Assembly (NCBI GenBank): GCA_016721385.1 | Contig: JADKIE010000002.1 | Coordinates: 744,001-808,000, forward strand | Length of the DNA: 64,000 nucleotides | Direction of reading: 5' to 3' | Origin: Chitinophagaceae bacterium | Lineage (GTDB): Bacteria > Bacteroidota > Bacteroidia > Chitinophagales > Chitinophagaceae | In this document: piece by piece, positions 52,133 to 60,559 of the stretch | Position numbering within the stretch: position 1 is the stretch's first letter | Layout of the letters: each line of letters starts with the position of its first letter | Translations under genes and position numbers: made by a program | The notes under the pieces: model-generated | Seen by the model: only the letters and a program-made list of their open reading frames with translations | Database searches by the model: none | Told to the model about the DNA's origin: nothing

Positions 52133-52756
52133 TTATTTTTTTCTTCCTACAAATCGTATTACCATACCGGTACCATTATGAAATAATCCTTCGTTTAAAA
52201 CTATTTCCTCTTCTTTTAATTCAATAATTTCGTAGTTTTTAAAATCCGATTTTATTTCGTCTGTTGAAAACAGCATATCAACGTCTTTTGGCCCGCCAAC
52301 CTTTTCGTTTTTAGAAATATACTCGATATGCTTTTTGCTAAATGCTTCAAAAATTACAATACCGTTTTTACGCAAATATTTATCAAGTGTTTGATGGTAT
52401 ACTGATTTTATATTTGCCGGAAAGTGTGCATAAATAAGTGCAATTGCATCGAATTGAGTGAGGGTATAATTTAAAGTTTGCAGTTCGCCCACTTTATAAT
52501 CAATGAGCACATTGTTAGCTTCTGCAAGTAATAAGGCTTTCTTTTTTCCTTCTTCACTAATATCAAATGCCGAAACTTTCCATCCTGTTTTAGCAGCAAA
52601 AACAGCGTTACGACCCTCGCCTTCAGCAGCAAAAAGTATGGTTCCTGCAGTTAGTTTTTGTAATTGTTCTTTTAAGTAATTGTTGGGTTGGGTGCCATAA
52701 GCAAACTCTGCAATACTATATCTATCATCCCATCTTTTTATCCAGTCGTTATCCAT
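52133..52756 (-). CDS. Class I SAM-dependent methyltransferase
   Basis: The 207-residue protein has a compact Rossmann methyltransferase fold. It starts WDDRYSIAEFAYGTQPN and has the SAM motif TILFAAEGEGRNAVFAA (about 35-51), acidic loop VSAFDISEEG and post-motif region FDAIALIYAHF. The layout resembles TehB or thiopurine-methyltransferase-like small methyltransferases. Substrate is unknown. It is on the same strand as the DUF1801 gene 35 bases upstream and could share its transcript. Confidence 0.82.
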   Translation of the reverse strand: MDNDWIKRWDDRYSIAEFAYGTQPNNYLKEQLQKLTAGTILFAAEGEGRNAVFAAKTGWKVSAFDISEEGKKKALLLAEANNVLIDYKVGELQTLNYTLTQFDAIALIYAHFPANIKSVYHQTLDKYLRKNGIVIFEAFSKKHIEYISKNEKVGGPKDVDMLFSTDEIKSDFKNYEIIELKEEEIVLNEGLFHNGTGMVIRFVGRKK

Positions 52757-52791
52757 CTTTTTGTAATTTGTTTAAGCACTAATTTTCAATT

Positions 52792-53181
52792 TTATTTTAA
52801 TCGTTCTAATTTTCCTTTGCGCTTAATTATATTTTTATAATCCCATTGTATGGTTTGTGCTTTTTTAAGCCAGCGTTTTAAATCTTTTGTGTTCACTTGG
52901 CTAACATCGGTATATCTTATTTCGGCGGCTTTAAAACTACCTTCGTTTTGCAACACATCTTCCTCAAAACTTTGCCCACTCCAAAACAAAAGGCGTACGC
53001 AGTTTTTTAGCTTATGATAGCCCACAATAGGGTTGCCCTCTAAAAACCACACCGGGTGGGCATGCCAAATTTTATTTTCGGCTTTTGGCAGGGCAGCACA
53101 AATTTGCTGATACAGCAAATTACAAATAACTGCATCGGCTGGCAATTGGGCGAAGTTGTAGGTTTGAATGGGATTGACCAT
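52792..53181 (-). CDS. DUF1801 domain protein
   Basis: The 129-residue cytosolic protein has the DUF1801 (YdhG-like) pattern: KAENKIWHAHPVWFLEGNPIVGY, followed by VRLLFWSGQSF and SFKAAEIRYTDVSQV, and a basic tail. The function of the family is unknown; structures show a small alpha/beta fold. It is likely co-transcribed with the downstream methyltransferase. A dispersed repeat lies directly upstream at 53229-53340. Confidence 0.8.
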   Translation of the reverse strand: MVNPIQTYNFAQLPADAVICNLLYQQICAALPKAENKIWHAHPVWFLEGNPIVGYHKLKNCVRLLFWSGQSFEEDVLQNEGSFKAAEIRYTDVSQVNTKDLKRWLKKAQTIQWDYKNIIKRKGKLERLK

Positions 53182-53228
53182 ATTTTATTAACTGTTGTGG
53201 TTGCTTTGTTATTAACTTCAAACGGGAA

Positions 53229-53340
53229 GGTATTGCCGGTGGCTGGAATTTTTATATTCGTCCAGCACTGAACTACAGTGCAATAGAATTACCACTGCTG
53301 ATTGCTCCAGTGTCAAACCCCATTATTAGCAATACCAATG
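53229..53340 (-). repeat. Dispersed inverted-repeat element, copy 4
   Basis: GGTATTGC at 53229-53236 pairs with GCAATACC at 53329-53336. Read on the minus strand it contains 'ggggtttgacactgg', 'agcaatcagcagtgg', 'aattctattgc' and 'gtgctggacg', which align with copies 1 to 3 near the start of the window. It sits in the gap between two genes and carries no reading frame. Confidence 0.55.
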
Positions 53341-53353
53341 TTGTATGAAGTAA

Positions 53354-53962
53354 TTACCACTTAGCCTTTATAGATTTCCACATTAGTTCAATCAGTTTCT
53401 GGCCTTGGGTGTTTTCATTTTCATCCATTCGTATTGTCACAATTATTATACCAGCGTCTTTTTTTCCAACAGAAGCTACTTCATAAATACTTACTTCATC
53501 CTTATACCTTAAGACAGCTTTAATGATTTCGATTTCATGTCCAGATTTTAAAACCCTTTTATAGGTCGATCTTTTTGATTCATAGCCATAGTTAATACTT
53601 TCTTTAGTTATCTCTTTCAGCATCATTTCATTTAACATAGTAGGATCAGTTGATTCAAAGATTTGAATCAATATTCCTGATCCTTCAGCCGTTAAAATGG
53701 AAATTTGTTCAATTCCTGCGTCTAGTTTAGTATTTGACACTTTAAATCCTTTTAGATATTGAAAACTATACAAATTGTCGTCATAGGACAATGTGTCTTT
53801 TTGGGATATACTAAAATTCAGCTTCTGACCTTTTACTACGAGATTGTAATGCTTATCAAGTTCGACATTTACCGTAGTATCATTTAAATGGATTACATAA
53901 TCCTCTTGGCACCAGGCTTGTATATTGGAAAAAATTGCAATAGCTATAAATACAGTTTTCAT
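53354..53962 (-). CDS. Secreted protein of unknown function
   Basis: The 202-residue protein has a signal peptide (MKTVFIAIAIFSNIQAWCQ). The mature part is beta-rich at first (DYVIHLNDTTVNVELDKHYNLVV) and ends with alternating strands and helices (SIYEVASVGKKDAGIIIVTIRMD and a final KLIELMWKSIKAKW). I recognise no family. It stands alone between the repeat element and the M48-like protease gene. Confidence 0.65.
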   Translation of the reverse strand: MKTVFIAIAIFSNIQAWCQEDYVIHLNDTTVNVELDKHYNLVVKGQKLNFSISQKDTLSYDDNLYSFQYLKGFKVSNTKLDAGIEQISILTAEGSGILIQIFESTDPTMLNEMMLKEITKESINYGYESKRSTYKRVLKSGHEIEIIKAVLRYKDEVSIYEVASVGKKDAGIIIVTIRMDENENTQGQKLIELMWKSIKAKW

Positions 53963-54057
53963 TTTTTAAATTTAAGGATTATCTCAAATATTATTTTGCA
54001 CAACACACAAATGTTGCAACATTATTAAAATCATCATTTACTCCAAAATCAAACTAC

Positions 54058-55008
54058 CTACTCCGGCACTTCCACCACAGTCCAATTCTTAGTTCTTCTG
54101 TTCCATAAAATGTTATAGTCTTTGCCGTGCATTAATTTAAACGTACGGTAGCCGTTGTAATATTTTAGGCGTAGCCAGCCGTAATTATATACCTCAAACT
54201 TAAATACAAAAGGCTCGCCGGCTTTTATTTCGGCGGGTTGGTAAGTGCGGCCATCATCGCTAAGTTGTACGGTTTCGGCTTTATTACTTTGCATGTAAAG
54301 GGCTATCCAGCTTGGGTCGGTGTTGGGGTCGGTATTGGTATTTGGGTTTGTGCCTGTGTTACCACCCGTACCAGTTGTTGGGGTGCCACCCGGATTTGTA
54401 TTACCATTACCTGCTGTGGTTGTACCGCCCATTTGCTTTTGTGCCATATCAAAACCTGCGGCAATAGCCGTAAGTCTGTCTTTTTTTGCAGGGTGTGTAG
54501 CTGTTGCATTAGGCGTACCAATTTTTTCCATAGCGGCTTTTGCCTGCTCTGCAGTGGCGCCCAGACGCTGCATTACGTAGCCGCTAAATTTATCGGCCTC
54601 TAATTCAGATGGTATATTACTTCCCTGATTTTTTATTACATGGTTGTAATAATGGTGCCCAATTTCATGCGCCAATACACTTATACTTGCCCACTTGGTA
54701 GCAGCATATGTATCTAACGACTCTAAAAATTCATTATCGTAAACAATATACCGCATTTGGTTAATAATAGTAGCGTAAGCATTTTGAATATTGGGTTGTT
54801 CTTTTATTTTAAAATTCTCTTTCCATTTTACGCTATCCAGCATTAGCTTAACAATATCGGCCGCCTCGTAAACCGATTTAAAACTATTTTTAAGCGACTT
54901 TGATTTTGGAGGAATTATATAACCACAGGCATTTACTTTTAATTGTGCATTAACGTTTAACAAACAAAAGCTGAATGTTATTACAACAAGTAAGGATTTT
55001 AATTTCAT
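54058..55008 (-). CDS. Exported M48-like zinc metalloprotease with low-complexity linker
   Basis: The 316-residue protein has a signal peptide (KSLLVVITFSFCLLNVNAQ). The catalytic zinc motif is SVLAHEIGHHYYNH (HExxH, near residue 125), and the third ligand is in SELEADKFSGY. These match peptidase family M48. An unusual linker rich in Gly, Thr, Asn and Pro (about 195-232, GTNPNTNTDPNTDP) joins the protease to a C-terminal beta domain (LSDDGRTYQPAEIKAGEPF). It may cut or check envelope proteins; the linker suggests a two-domain exported enzyme. Confidence 0.8.
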   Translation of the reverse strand: MKLKSLLVVITFSFCLLNVNAQLKVNACGYIIPPKSKSLKNSFKSVYEAADIVKLMLDSVKWKENFKIKEQPNIQNAYATIINQMRYIVYDNEFLESLDTYAATKWASISVLAHEIGHHYYNHVIKNQGSNIPSELEADKFSGYVMQRLGATAEQAKAAMEKIGTPNATATHPAKKDRLTAIAAGFDMAQKQMGGTTTAGNGNTNPGGTPTTGTGGNTGTNPNTNTDPNTDPSWIALYMQSNKAETVQLSDDGRTYQPAEIKAGEPFVFKFEVYNYGWLRLKYYNGYRTFKLMHGKDYNILWNRRTKNWTVVEVPE

Positions 55009-55114
55009 TGTTTTATTTTTAAGGTATTAAAGATATGAAATTAGTAAAACACAAATAATGTTGCATAAAGAAAAAAATGTACAAGAGTGCGACGCCAATA
55101 ATGGCGAATAGAAT

Positions 55115-55122
55115 TACATTTG
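55115..55122 (+). promoter_or_regulatory. Putative -7 box (TACATTTG) of fabG
   Basis: TACATTTG ends 21 bases before the ATG at 55144. It overlaps the TTG at 55120, which therefore cannot be the start. Confidence 0.4.
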
Positions 55123-55143
55123 TTGACTACAAAATTTAACAAC

Positions 55144-55899
55144 ATGAAATTATTACAAGGAAAAACAGCGATAGTTACAGGTGCAGCCCGTGGTATTGGC
55201 GAAGCCATTGCATTAAAATTTGCCGAGCATGGTTGTAATGTAGCGTTTACGTATGTAAGCGATAGCAGTAAAGAAAAAGCATCAGCGCTGGAGCAAAAAC
55301 TTTTGGCATTAGGCGTAAAAGCTAAAGCCTACCAAAGCAATGCAGCCGATTTTGCCGCCTGCGAAAGCTTTGTAAACGATATGCTAAAAGAGTTTGGCAC
55401 GGTAGATATTTGTGTAAACAACGCAGGTATATCTAAAGATAATTTGTTACTACGAATGAGCCAGGAGCAATGGGACGATGTGATTAAAGTAAATTTAAAC
55501 AGTGTGTTTTACATGACCAAGCAGGTAATAAAACCCATGATGAAGGCCCGAAGCGGCAGCATAATTAATATGAGCAGTATTATTGGCGAAATTGGTAATG
55601 CAGGCCAGGCAAGCTATGCCGCCAGCAAAGCCGGTATTATTGGCTTTACAAAAAGTGTTGCAAAAGAGTTAGGCAGCCGCAATGTTCGTTGCAATGCTAT
55701 TGCACCGGGTTTTGTAGAAACCGATATGACAAGTTATTTAAAAGAAGGCGAAGGTGCCGAAAAATATAAAGCCGGTATTCCCTTAGGCAGATTTGCCAGT
55801 GCCGAAGATATTGCTAATGTTACCTTGTTTTTAGCAAGCGATTTAAGTAGTTATGTTACCGGACAAACCATTAGCGCCTGCGGCGGGTTAAATATTTAA
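55144..55899 (+). CDS. fabG: 3-oxoacyl-[ACP] reductase FabG
   Basis: FabG reduces 3-ketoacyl-ACP with NADPH in fatty acid elongation. The 251-residue SDR protein has the cofactor motif VTGAARGIGEAIA (residues 10-22), CVNNAGIS, catalytic Ser in INMSSIIGEIGN, and Tyr-Lys in SYAASKAGIIG. It ends with ASDLSSYVTGQTISACGGL, the typical FabG tail. ATG 55144 is preferred because the promoter box lies before it. Carbonic anhydrase follows 9 bases later. A role as another SDR is possible but less likely. Confidence 0.88.
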   Translation: MKLLQGKTAIVTGAARGIGEAIALKFAEHGCNVAFTYVSDSSKEKASALEQKLLALGVKAKAYQSNAADFAACESFVNDMLKEFGTVDICVNNAGISKDNLLLRMSQEQWDDVIKVNLNSVFYMTKQVIKPMMKARSGSIINMSSIIGEIGNAGQASYAASKAGIIGFTKSVAKELGSRNVRCNAIAPGFVETDMTSYLKEGEGAEKYKAGIPLGRFASAEDIANVTLFLASDLSSYVTGQTISACGGLNI

Positions 55900-55908
55900 T
55901 GTATTACC

Positions 55909-56540
55909 ATGAAGCCATTTGAAAAAATATTACAGGATAATAAAGATTGGGCTGCACAAATGGTTGCCGAAGACCCCAATTATTTTAAACGGCTTATTGA
56001 AATACAAAGCCCCGAAGTTTTGTGGATTGGCTGCAGCGACAGCCGTGTACCTGCCGATAAAATAACCGGAACACAACCCGGCGAAATATTTGTACATCGT
56101 AATGTTGCCAACCTTGTAATACATACCGATTTAAATTTGCTTAGTGTATTGCAATACGCCGTAGAAGTAATTAAAGTAAAACATGTAATAGTTTGCGGCC
56201 ACCACAATTGCGGAGGTATAGGGCGGCATTAAAAAACGAAAGCCTTGGGCTTATAGATAAATGGCTGTGGCACATAAAAAATGTGTACTTAAATAACAAA
56301 GAAAAAATAAACGAACTTAACAGCGAAGATGCAAAGGTAGATTTGTTAACAGAGCTTAATGTTAAAGAACAGGTTTTAAATTTAGCTAAAACATCTATTA
56401 TACAAAAAGCCTGGAAAGCAAATAATACTCCCGATTTGCATGGCTGGGTTTACGATTTAAGAGACGGTGTTATTAACCCGGTTTTTGATATGCCGGCCGG
56501 CAGTAAGGTAGACGATATTTTTGTGTACAATAATTTGTAA
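55909..56540 (+). pseudogene. can: Beta-class carbonic anhydrase, split by one frameshift
   Basis: This enzyme interconverts CO2 and bicarbonate, which carboxylases need. The zinc and catalytic residues are Cys42, Asp44 and Arg46 (IGCSDSRVP), then His98 and Cys101 (VCGHHNCGGI), at the same positions as in E. coli Can. The frame breaks right after this at about 56222; one added A (GGIRAALKNESLGLIDKWL) continues to KANNTPDLHGWVYDL and a 210-residue protein. Active-site residues are intact. The gene follows fabG closely and bicarbonate feeds fatty acid synthesis, so shared transcription makes sense. Confidence 0.9.
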
Positions 56541-57302
56541 TTAGTTTTTTTTCTTAAACTTTTCAATTGCATTTTTCGTAAAACTGCTTAGTACAAGTTG
56601 TCCGCTAATTTTTGCTCTTTCAATTAACAGCTCATCCCAATGCTCTGTGCCTTTCCAAAATATTTTTTTCATTTCGGCCATTGCTTGCGGCGATGAGTGG
56701 GCAAGTGTATTGGATAGCCTGAAAATGGCTTCATCCATATTTTCAACAGACTCATGCATTTCACTAAAAAGCCCTTTGCGCTTTGCCCAATCGCTGTTGC
56801 GCCACATACCTGCATCTATTGCAAGAGTGGTAAATGCCGATGTGCCTATTTTTCTTTCAACCGCAGGGCCAACAACAAACGGGCCAATACCTACCGCAAG
56901 CTCACTTAGCTTTACATCTGCCTTATCAGTAGCAATTGCATAATCAACCGATGCAGCAAGGCCAACACCGCCGCCAACACATTTGCCCTGTATTCGGCCG
57001 ATAATTAACTTAGGGCATTTACGTATTGCGTTTATTACATGTGCAAAACCACTAAAAAACTTTAACCCTTCGGCTTCGTTTTTTATAGCCATAAGCTCAT
57101 CAAAACTTGCGCCACTGCAAAAAGTTTTATCGCCGGCACTTTTTAATATAATAACTTTTGTTTCGTTATGTGTGCCTGCAAAATGAATTTCTTTAGCAAG
57201 CGTTTCCAAAATTTTACCGGGTAAACTATTGCTTTGCGGATGAAAAAACTCAATAGTTGTTATTCCATGGTGCGTTTCCGATTTTACATATGCTTCTTCC
57301 AT
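56541..57302 (-). CDS. Enoyl-CoA hydratase/isomerase family protein
   Basis: The 253-residue crotonase-fold protein has the oxyanion-hole segments FCSGASFDELM and IQGKCVGGGVGLAASVDYAIA and the following KLSELAVGIGP. The start is taken at ATG 57302 (MEEAYVKSE), six codons into the open frame. Members with this text act on CoA thioesters in fatty acid or phenylacetate breakdown. paaZ lies 3.3 kb away on the same strand, so a role in the phenylacetate pathway is possible. The general acid/base residues cannot be fixed with certainty. Confidence 0.83.
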   Translation of the reverse strand: MEEAYVKSETHHGITTIEFFHPQSNSLPGKILETLAKEIHFAGTHNETKVIILKSAGDKTFCSGASFDELMAIKNEAEGLKFFSGFAHVINAIRKCPKLIIGRIQGKCVGGGVGLAASVDYAIATDKADVKLSELAVGIGPFVVGPAVERKIGTSAFTTLAIDAGMWRNSDWAKRKGLFSEMHESVENMDEAIFRLSNTLAHSSPQAMAEMKKIFWKGTEHWDELLIERAKISGQLVLSSFTKNAIEKFKKKN

Positions 57303-57359
57303 AGAAAATATTTTTAACAAAATTACAAATAGAAACTATACTTTTTAAGTACAAATTTT

Positions 57360-58382
57360 TTATCGCTTTCGTTTTTTTATAAATGTTAACAGTAATAAAA
57401 ATAAAGCAAATATAACAGCACTAATTAAGCCATATAATATTAACCCGGAGCGATTTTTTTTGGAAACAATACGATAAATATATGGTTGGGTTAACGAGGC
57501 ATTCCATTTTTTATAATATTCATTAAACACAGGCTCTTTGGTTGTTTCAAAAAGCTCTTTCATCATCTTGGTGTGTATGGTATGATATTTTTCGTCGGCC
57601 ACTTTATGATAAGCATCGTAGTAACTCCATCCATTTGGCATACTATAATCGGCCAATTTGTTTTTTAATGCCAAAACCCCTTGTTGGACTATAAATGCAG
57701 CCGAATCGTTTTTTGTAATACTCCATAATTTTTGAACACCTTGTAATGCAAAAACATGCCCATTCATAACCTTCGGGGTGTGTAAATTAATGCTTGCATA
57801 TTCTTCATACCACCAACCATCCGGCCCTTTATAAGTAAACCCACCCGATTGAATGGGTTGATAATAACCACGTAGTAAGCTCATTGAATAATCGATATAT
57901 TTTTGCGAAGAGGAAAGCAAGTAAGCATCAGAAAAGGCTTCAATGGCACGGCCGGATGTCATTCCCGATGTCCAATTAGAACCGATTGAATCGTAATATG
58001 GATGCTGCCAGTTAAATGTATATAAGGCGTAGCCATCTTTGTAGTTAATATTTTTAGCAAGCCAATCAATACAATTTAAAAATTTCTTTTTAACAGCAGA
58101 GTCGTCTTTTTTTGTAAGCTCATTGTAATAATCAATAGCGTAATTACTAACTATTGTTGGGTTGTATTGTTTGCCGGCAGTAATATTATTATACATGGCA
58201 TAATAAACATAGGGAACACCATTTTCATCAACAATTGTTTTTATATAAACAGGTACAGAGTCTTTAGTTGTAGAATAATAAGCACTTCTGATTTTTTCTT
58301 CCCAAGCGTCGCCTTTATATTGGCAAATAATGGCAGAAAGCGCTAGCGACAAAAGAGCAAGAAACGCTGTTTTAAGTTTCAT
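57360..58382 (-). CDS. Membrane-anchored D-glucuronyl C5-epimerase-like protein
   Basis: The 340-residue protein has an N-terminal signal or anchor helix (TAFLALLSLALSAIICQ) and a C-terminal helix (LYGLISAVIFALFLLLLTFI) with a basic tail. Between them is an all-helical (alpha/alpha toroid-like) region with WTSGMTSGRAIEAFSDAYLL, GGFTYKGPDGWWYEEYASI and MNGHVFALQGVQKLW. That pattern resembles the C-terminal domain of glucuronyl C5-epimerases that act on heparosan-like chains. The start is set at ATG 58382. Whether it epimerises a uronic acid in an exported glycan is inferred from the pattern only. Confidence 0.65.
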   Translation of the reverse strand: MKLKTAFLALLSLALSAIICQYKGDAWEEKIRSAYYSTTKDSVPVYIKTIVDENGVPYVYYAMYNNITAGKQYNPTIVSNYAIDYYNELTKKDDSAVKKKFLNCIDWLAKNINYKDGYALYTFNWQHPYYDSIGSNWTSGMTSGRAIEAFSDAYLLSSSQKYIDYSMSLLRGYYQPIQSGGFTYKGPDGWWYEEYASINLHTPKVMNGHVFALQGVQKLWSITKNDSAAFIVQQGVLALKNKLADYSMPNGWSYYDAYHKVADEKYHTIHTKMMKELFETTKEPVFNEYYKKWNASLTQPYIYRIVSKKNRSGLILYGLISAVIFALFLLLLTFIKKRKR

Positions 58383-58550
58383 GTTAATAATATTGTACGC
58401 AAAAATTTGCAAGTGTAAAAACGTTTCAAAAGTACAATATACCTTCAACTAAATCACTTTTGCTTTTCCGGTAAAAAAATACCGTTTATTGGGTATGATT
58501 AAACTTGTTAATATCCCTATTTTTATAGTACAGTAAATCAGCTACATAAT

Positions 58551-60014
58551 ATGCCCAACCAGTCGTTAATTACAAATTATGCAAAATCAACCGAGTTTGA
58601 TGTTATTAATGATATGATTGAGGAAAATAATGAAACAGCAAATCTTCTTTCATTTAATATTTGGCAAGAGGCAAAACAGTTTGCCGGGTTTTCAAAAACC
58701 ATGTTGTGGGCTTTTCCGGTAGCCAACATTATGCGGTGGAAAATCAGAAAGAACAAACAACTAAAACACATATTGCAGTTTAAAGAATTATTACCTGTAC
58801 GAAACAATATTGAAAAAGGGAGCTTTGCCTACGATTCGCTTTTATTTAACGAAAATATTTTTTCATTATTTAAAAATAAAAGTCATTTAGCCAATTTGGT
58901 TTGCCTTGCTATTTTATTTGGAGATGAGTTTATTGATGGCATAGCTGCCGAACATGGGAAAGAAAATATTCGGCAAATTTTTGCAGACGAAAAGTTTAAT
59001 TATTATTTACAATACAGAGAACAAGCCCAACAATTTGAGTTGTTTTATGAATTTGATATTTGTGACGTATTGCCGTTAAATGTTTTAACCGCTAAAAATG
59101 CTAAATACGAAATAACCTACAAAGCATTTTACCTCCATCTTCTTTTTTTATTAAAAGAAATGAATGCTTATATAAATAAATTGGAGATAAGTATTAGAAA
59201 AGAGGCGGCACAATTAATTTGCAAAGCCTGTAATAAATGTTTTGATACCTACAAGGCCGATATTACCGCCTTTGACCTAAATTATACTTTTACCGATTTG
59301 CAGCATTATCAAAAAACAAAAGATGATGATATAATACAAGTATTGCTTACGTTAAGAGCCGTATTGTTAACCAAAAAAAAATTAAACTATCAGGCACAAT
59401 TTAGCAATTGGAGCAGTATGGTACGTAGTATGCAATTATACGATGATATGCAGGATATAGCCCACGACTATAATTATCAAATGAACACGCTGGCATATTT
59501 TGCAAAAAATTATTTTACCAACGAATGGCAATGGTTACAACAAAACAGTAAAATACTGCAACAACTAAAAGGGCTAAAGTTGCATGCAATGGTATGTTTA
59601 CAAATGCCTGCATCTGTAATGCTTACTATGCAATATGCCCGTAATATTGCATACACAAGGTTAAATTGGGTACAAAGCAAAATAACTAATTATTTATGGC
59701 GCAAAAACTGGCTGGGTATTAATAACAAACTACTTAACGAAAATAAATTTTTTGTTTCCGAATTGATGAAACAAGATGATTGCACTATTCCACTTAAAAT
59801 ACATTTTATAAAGCAACATGTTTATACGGCTAATCATCCATTAATATCTACCGAAATGAAAACAAGTTTGGTAATGGATATTATGCTAATGGACGCAGAG
59901 CTAAAAAAATATATTCAAAAAAAACTTGGCAAAAAGCAAAATTATTTTTTAACCAGTAGTTTTCTGGAGTTTCCTCTTAATAAAAAAGCCGCCTTGGCAA
60001 AACAATTTTTGTAG
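58551..60014 (+). CDS. Class I isoprenoid-synthase-like protein
   Basis: The 487-residue, almost wholly helical protein has two Asp-rich motifs in the order expected for class I isoprenoid enzymes. They are ILFGDEFIDGIAAEHG (about 124-139) and, some 170 residues later, LYDDMQDIAHDYNYQM. I recall RefSeq labelling similar Bacteroidota proteins as class 1 isoprenoid biosynthesis enzymes. No signal peptide is seen. No other isoprenoid, hopanoid or carotenoid gene lies nearby. The product cannot be predicted. It is probably monocistronic, divergent from the epimerase-like gene. Confidence 0.6.
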   Translation: MPNQSLITNYAKSTEFDVINDMIEENNETANLLSFNIWQEAKQFAGFSKTMLWAFPVANIMRWKIRKNKQLKHILQFKELLPVRNNIEKGSFAYDSLLFNENIFSLFKNKSHLANLVCLAILFGDEFIDGIAAEHGKENIRQIFADEKFNYYLQYREQAQQFELFYEFDICDVLPLNVLTAKNAKYEITYKAFYLHLLFLLKEMNAYINKLEISIRKEAAQLICKACNKCFDTYKADITAFDLNYTFTDLQHYQKTKDDDIIQVLLTLRAVLLTKKKLNYQAQFSNWSSMVRSMQLYDDMQDIAHDYNYQMNTLAYFAKNYFTNEWQWLQQNSKILQQLKGLKLHAMVCLQMPASVMLTMQYARNIAYTRLNWVQSKITNYLWRKNWLGINNKLLNENKFFVSELMKQDDCTIPLKIHFIKQHVYTANHPLISTEMKTSLVMDIMLMDAELKKYIQKKLGKKQNYFLTSSFLEFPLNKKAALAKQFL

Positions 60015-60171
60015 ATAATAAATAGTATAAAACAGACTCGGTAATCTAAGAAAAACACCAAAGGGAAAGCGATTTGAAATAAAGGGATAGTGTGTATATT
60101 TTAACAGCGAAAAAATATAAAATTTCGTATTAAATTCATACCTTTTCTATTCAAAATAAAATCAATTTTTT

Positions 60172-60504
60172 ATGGGAAAGTTTGTAATCTCCACCAGAAG
60201 CAATGGCGAATATCAGTTTAACTTAAAAGCCGATAACGGGCAAACCATTTTAAGCAGCGAAGGCTATACAGCAAAAGCCGGATGTACAAATGGAATTGAA
60301 TCGGTTAAAAAAAATTCGCAAGACAGCAGCAATTTTGAAAGAAAAGTTGCTGCCAACGGAAAGCATTATTTTAATTTAAAAGCAACCAATGGACAAGTAA
60401 TTGGCACAAGCCAAATGTATGAAAGTGAAGACGGAATGGTTAATGGCTTAGCTAGTGTGTTGAAAAATGCACACAATGCAGAGGTAGTGGATGAAACAGC
60501 ATAA
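60172..60504 (+). CDS. YegP-type DUF1508 protein (tandem repeat)
   Basis: The 110-residue protein consists of two copies of the DUF1508 beta-hairpin repeat. Each has the pattern F-N-L-K-A-x-N-G-Q: NGEYQFNLKADNGQTIL and then NGKHYFNLKATNGQVIG. Such proteins form small dimers; the role is unknown, perhaps stress related. It is a single gene with its own terminator. Confidence 0.9.
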   Translation: MGKFVISTRSNGEYQFNLKADNGQTILSSEGYTAKAGCTNGIESVKKNSQDSSNFERKVAANGKHYFNLKATNGQVIGTSQMYESEDGMVNGLASVLKNAHNAEVVDETA

Positions 60505-60523
60505 TTTTAAATTACTTATTTGT

Positions 60524-60558
60524 AAAGGTTGCCTATTTTACTATTGGCAACCTTTTAT
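60524..60558. terminator. Bidirectional rho-independent terminator
   Basis: AAAGGTTGCC/GGCAACCTTT forms a 10-bp stem with a 12-base loop, followed by a T-rich tract. It ends the DUF1508 transcript and probably also the convergent paaZ transcript. Confidence 0.75.
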
Positions 60559-60559
60559 T

